From NCBI RefSeq assembly GCF_015207655.1, contig NZ_JADEWN010000005.1, forward strand, positions 62,001-126,000: DNA of 64,000 nt, written 5' to 3'. How positions within the stretch are numbered: the stretch's first letter is position 1; each line of letters opens with the position of its first letter. The position numbers were made by a program, and so were the translations under genes. Below are positions 62,254-64,000 of this stretch, one piece after another. The notes under the pieces were generated by a model. It did not search any database, had not been told where the DNA came from, and was given only the letters and a program-made list of their open reading frames with translations. Origin of the DNA: Gloeocapsopsis crepidinum LEGE 06123. Its GTDB lineage: Bacteria; Cyanobacteriota; Cyanobacteriia; Cyanobacteriales; Chroococcidiopsidaceae.

Positions 62254-64000
62254 TTATTGGCAAGATATAACGTTTTGTCCAGGATTTAGAGTAGTTGTAG
62301 GTGTGGCTGCGATTAGTATAACTTCGCCTTGATTGTTCGTTGCCCAGTTTGTCGCTTCTACCAGAGGAGTTGAGGTGGTGCGGGGTGTGAGTGCGATCGC
62401 CTCCTCTGTAACATTTGTAGTAACACTAGAAGAACGCCAATCTTGCCAGACATCATTACTACTAAGGACTTCTCCAGGGTTTGGCGGTAAACCACCGCGT
62501 CCAGTAACGACAAATTGACTGGCGTTGGCAACATTCTCAGCCGCACATCCTTGCGCAATTAGACCTGAAACATCGACTAAATTTTGTGGTAACACCACTG
62601 CACCGCGACTGGGATCGACGTCTGGGGTATTAATGACAACTTCACCACTTAATTGTGGGTTAGTTTGGGAAATTGCCGTGATATCACTACTTGGGAGTCG
62701 AACAGGATCTAGATTTGCTGGATCGTTGGTTCCTAACAAAGTTTGCAAATCTTCCAAGCTGCGTACTGTCAAGCCAAAGATATTTTGTGCATCAATTGTC
62801 ACTCTTCCTCCTTGACCGAGAAACGCATTAGCTTTGATGTCATTATTTTCATTCGGCGCAGCGATGATGAATCGTGCATTATTAATCGATATATCGCCAC
62901 CATCCCCCGCAGTACCTTCAATCCCTGCGGTTGTAGAAATCGCACTAATATCGCGGAGAAACAAATCTTGCACGTTTAGGTTAATATCTCCACCTTGACC
63001 TGAAGCTGTGTTAGCGACAATTTCTCCGTTATCTAGACGGATAGTTTGAGCATCTACGCGCAAATTTCCTGCACCTTGAGCTGCTGTTGTTTTGTTGACA
63101 CTACTCACTGCCAGGATCGCGCCATCCCGAACAATTAATTCATCGGTTTGAATACTTAAGTTTCCTCCTCGACCAGTAGCATCAAAAATGGCTGGTAAGC
63201 CAGTTTCAGGTAATCCCCCAGAATTTGCAAATAAGCCAGATTTTAGGTCTTGACCCTCAACATTAACAGTGCCAGCGACTTCGATAGATTGTGCTTCTTG
63301 TATGGTTAAATTTCCGGCGTCTCCGCTACCAAGCGTTGCGGTTTGCAAAACTGCGCCATCACGAATACTCAAGCGGTCTGTTGTAACTGTTAAATTTCCG
63401 CCATCGCCACTAGAGTCTTTTGCAGTGCTAGCGAACAAGCCACTTGGAAAAGGTAAACCCGCCTCATTTATGATTGGTTCACCCTTTGGTGTCAGTGCAA
63501 CGCCAACGATGTTAATTTCTGAAGCTCGAATAGTTACATCCCCTGTGTTTCCTGCACCAAAAGTACCAGAAGCTATCTGCGCACCGTCTTGGATAATTAG
63601 CTTGTTTGTTGTTAAAGACAAGTTCCCTGCTGTCCCTGTTGCGTCTTCCCGTGCTTGAGTCAACAAGCCACTAAGATATCCTCCTTCTGACGCACTACCA
63701 ACCGCTGTCACAGATTCAGTCGCAGTTACATTTAAGTTTCCGCCTTGACCTTCTTTGAAAGTGCTAGCTGCAATTTGTCCTCCATTCAGAAGAAGTAATT
63801 GACCAGTCTCAATGTTGACATTGGCACCTTGTCCAGAGCCTTCAATAAAAGCCGTAATTGCTGAGACATCCGTTATATTAAGCTGCGAAGCTCGAATAAA
63901 GACGTCTCCGCCGTTTTGACTTCCTGATGTCCCTGCAAGAATATATGAGTAGTTAGCAAGAGTAACTTGTCTACCTTGGATTTGAATGTCCCCACTACCT
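62254..64000 (-). CDS. filamentous haemagglutinin-like exoprotein, C-terminal part (partial)
   Basis: The frame is open from the stop at 62254 to the window edge, about 582 codons, so the gene continues beyond 64000; the GTG at 63711 is internal. The visible part is a repetitive beta-helix with GNLSLTTNKLIIQDGAQIAS, GAGNTGDVTIRASEINIVG, and GGNLTVTTDRLSIRDGAVLQ-type units about every 45-60 residues. Near the C-terminus a cyanobacterial tail reads VDVSGLIAQGCAAENVANAS, then FVVTGRGGLPPNPGEVL, ending LNPGQNVISCQ. This matches secreted proteins of two-partner secretion systems with an N-terminal TPS domain outside the window. No TpsB transporter is seen here. Confidence 0.88.
   Translation of the reverse strand, partial: GSGDIQIQGRQVTLANYSYILAGTSGSQNGGDVFIRASQLNITDVSAITAFIEGSGQGANVNIETGQLLLLNGGQIAASTFKEGQGGNLNVTATESVTAVGSASEGGYLSGLLTQAREDATGTAGNLSLTTNKLIIQDGAQIASGTFGAGNTGDVTIRASEINIVGVALTPKGEPIINEAGLPFPSGLFASTAKDSSGDGGNLTVTTDRLSIRDGAVLQTATLGSGDAGNLTIQEAQSIEVAGTVNVEGQDLKSGLFANSGGLPETGLPAIFDATGRGGNLSIQTDELIVRDGAILAVSSVNKTTAAQGAGNLRVDAQTIRLDNGEIVANTASGQGGDINLNVQDLFLRDISAISTTAGIEGTAGDGGDISINNARFIIAAPNENNDIKANAFLGQGGRVTIDAQNIFGLTVRSLEDLQTLLGTNDPANLDPVRLPSSDITAISQTNPQLSGEVVINTPDVDPSRGAVVLPQNLVDVSGLIAQGCAAENVANASQFVVTGRGGLPPNPGEVLSSNDVWQDWRSSSVTTNVTEEAIALTPRTTSTPLVEATNWATNNQGEVILIAATPTTTLNPGQNVISCQ

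Overview
The window comes from a cyanobacterial chromosome. It carries photosystem I genes (psaF, psaJ, psaL), the cytochrome b6f genes petB and petD, a D1-type C-terminal processing peptidase, a Tic22-family protein, an SLH/OprB porin, a cyanobacterial lipid A gene cluster, and dense GCGATCGC (HIP1) octamers inside genes and spacers. The psaF-psaJ-psaL order, the proline-rich PsaL loop and the many large signalling proteins suggest a Chroococcidiopsis/Gloeocapsopsis-like organism or another relative of the heterocyst-formers. That placement is inference.

Layout. 1-7.5 kb: GNAT acetyltransferase, a degenerate histidine kinase, Sua5/TsaC, PrmC, Tic22, tRNA-Pro(UGG), a second GNAT, an alpha/beta hydrolase and TsaD (two t6A-pathway genes). 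7.6-9.3 kb: psaF-psaJ-psaL with terminators. 9.3-12.3 kb: gmk, RemA-like DUF370 and an NFACT/RqcH protein. 12.3-18.2 kb: a possible sRNA, an SLH porin divergent from a zinc-type ABC binding protein and ATPase across an AT-rich palindrome, then a metallophosphoesterase; no ABC permease is present. 18.2-22.5 kb: DUF29, a small membrane protein, hemB, a TonB-receptor relic, a lipase-like hydrolase and DUF4870. 22.9-29.2 kb: prfC, a GAF/histidine kinase/receiver/cyclase fusion and an orphan cytosine-5 methyltransferase. 29.2-36.2 kb: bamA-like, lpxC, fabZ, lpxA, lpxB (transcribed in that order) with purC upstream. 36.4-45.2 kb: a PAS/GGDEF/EAL protein, a small outer-membrane-like protein, an RDD/pentapeptide protein and small membrane or secreted proteins. 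45.3-52.9 kb: petB-petD, ctpA, a metallo-beta-lactamase-fold protein, a site-2 protease, trmFO and a LysE exporter. 52.9-55.8 kb: a decayed and an intact DUF433/DUF5615 pair, a GIY-YIG protein and tRNA-Arg(CCG). 55.8-64 kb: a TPR protein, a 1696-residue caspase/STAND/WD40 protein, a small ORF and the C-terminal part of a filamentous-haemagglutinin-like exoprotein that runs off the window.

The backbone is housekeeping and photosynthetic. The unusual parts are an in-frame dispersed repeat inside the ABC ATPase gene, relic genes beside intact ones, an orphan methyltransferase that may act on the core of HIP1, a PsaL context that predicts PSI tetramers, and the large caspase/STAND/WD40 protein. 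Spacers hold several families of short dispersed repeats built from variants of 'gttgagttatgagtt', 'gtggctagtgg' and a hairpin unit centred on AGTCCACGGAGGTGGACT.
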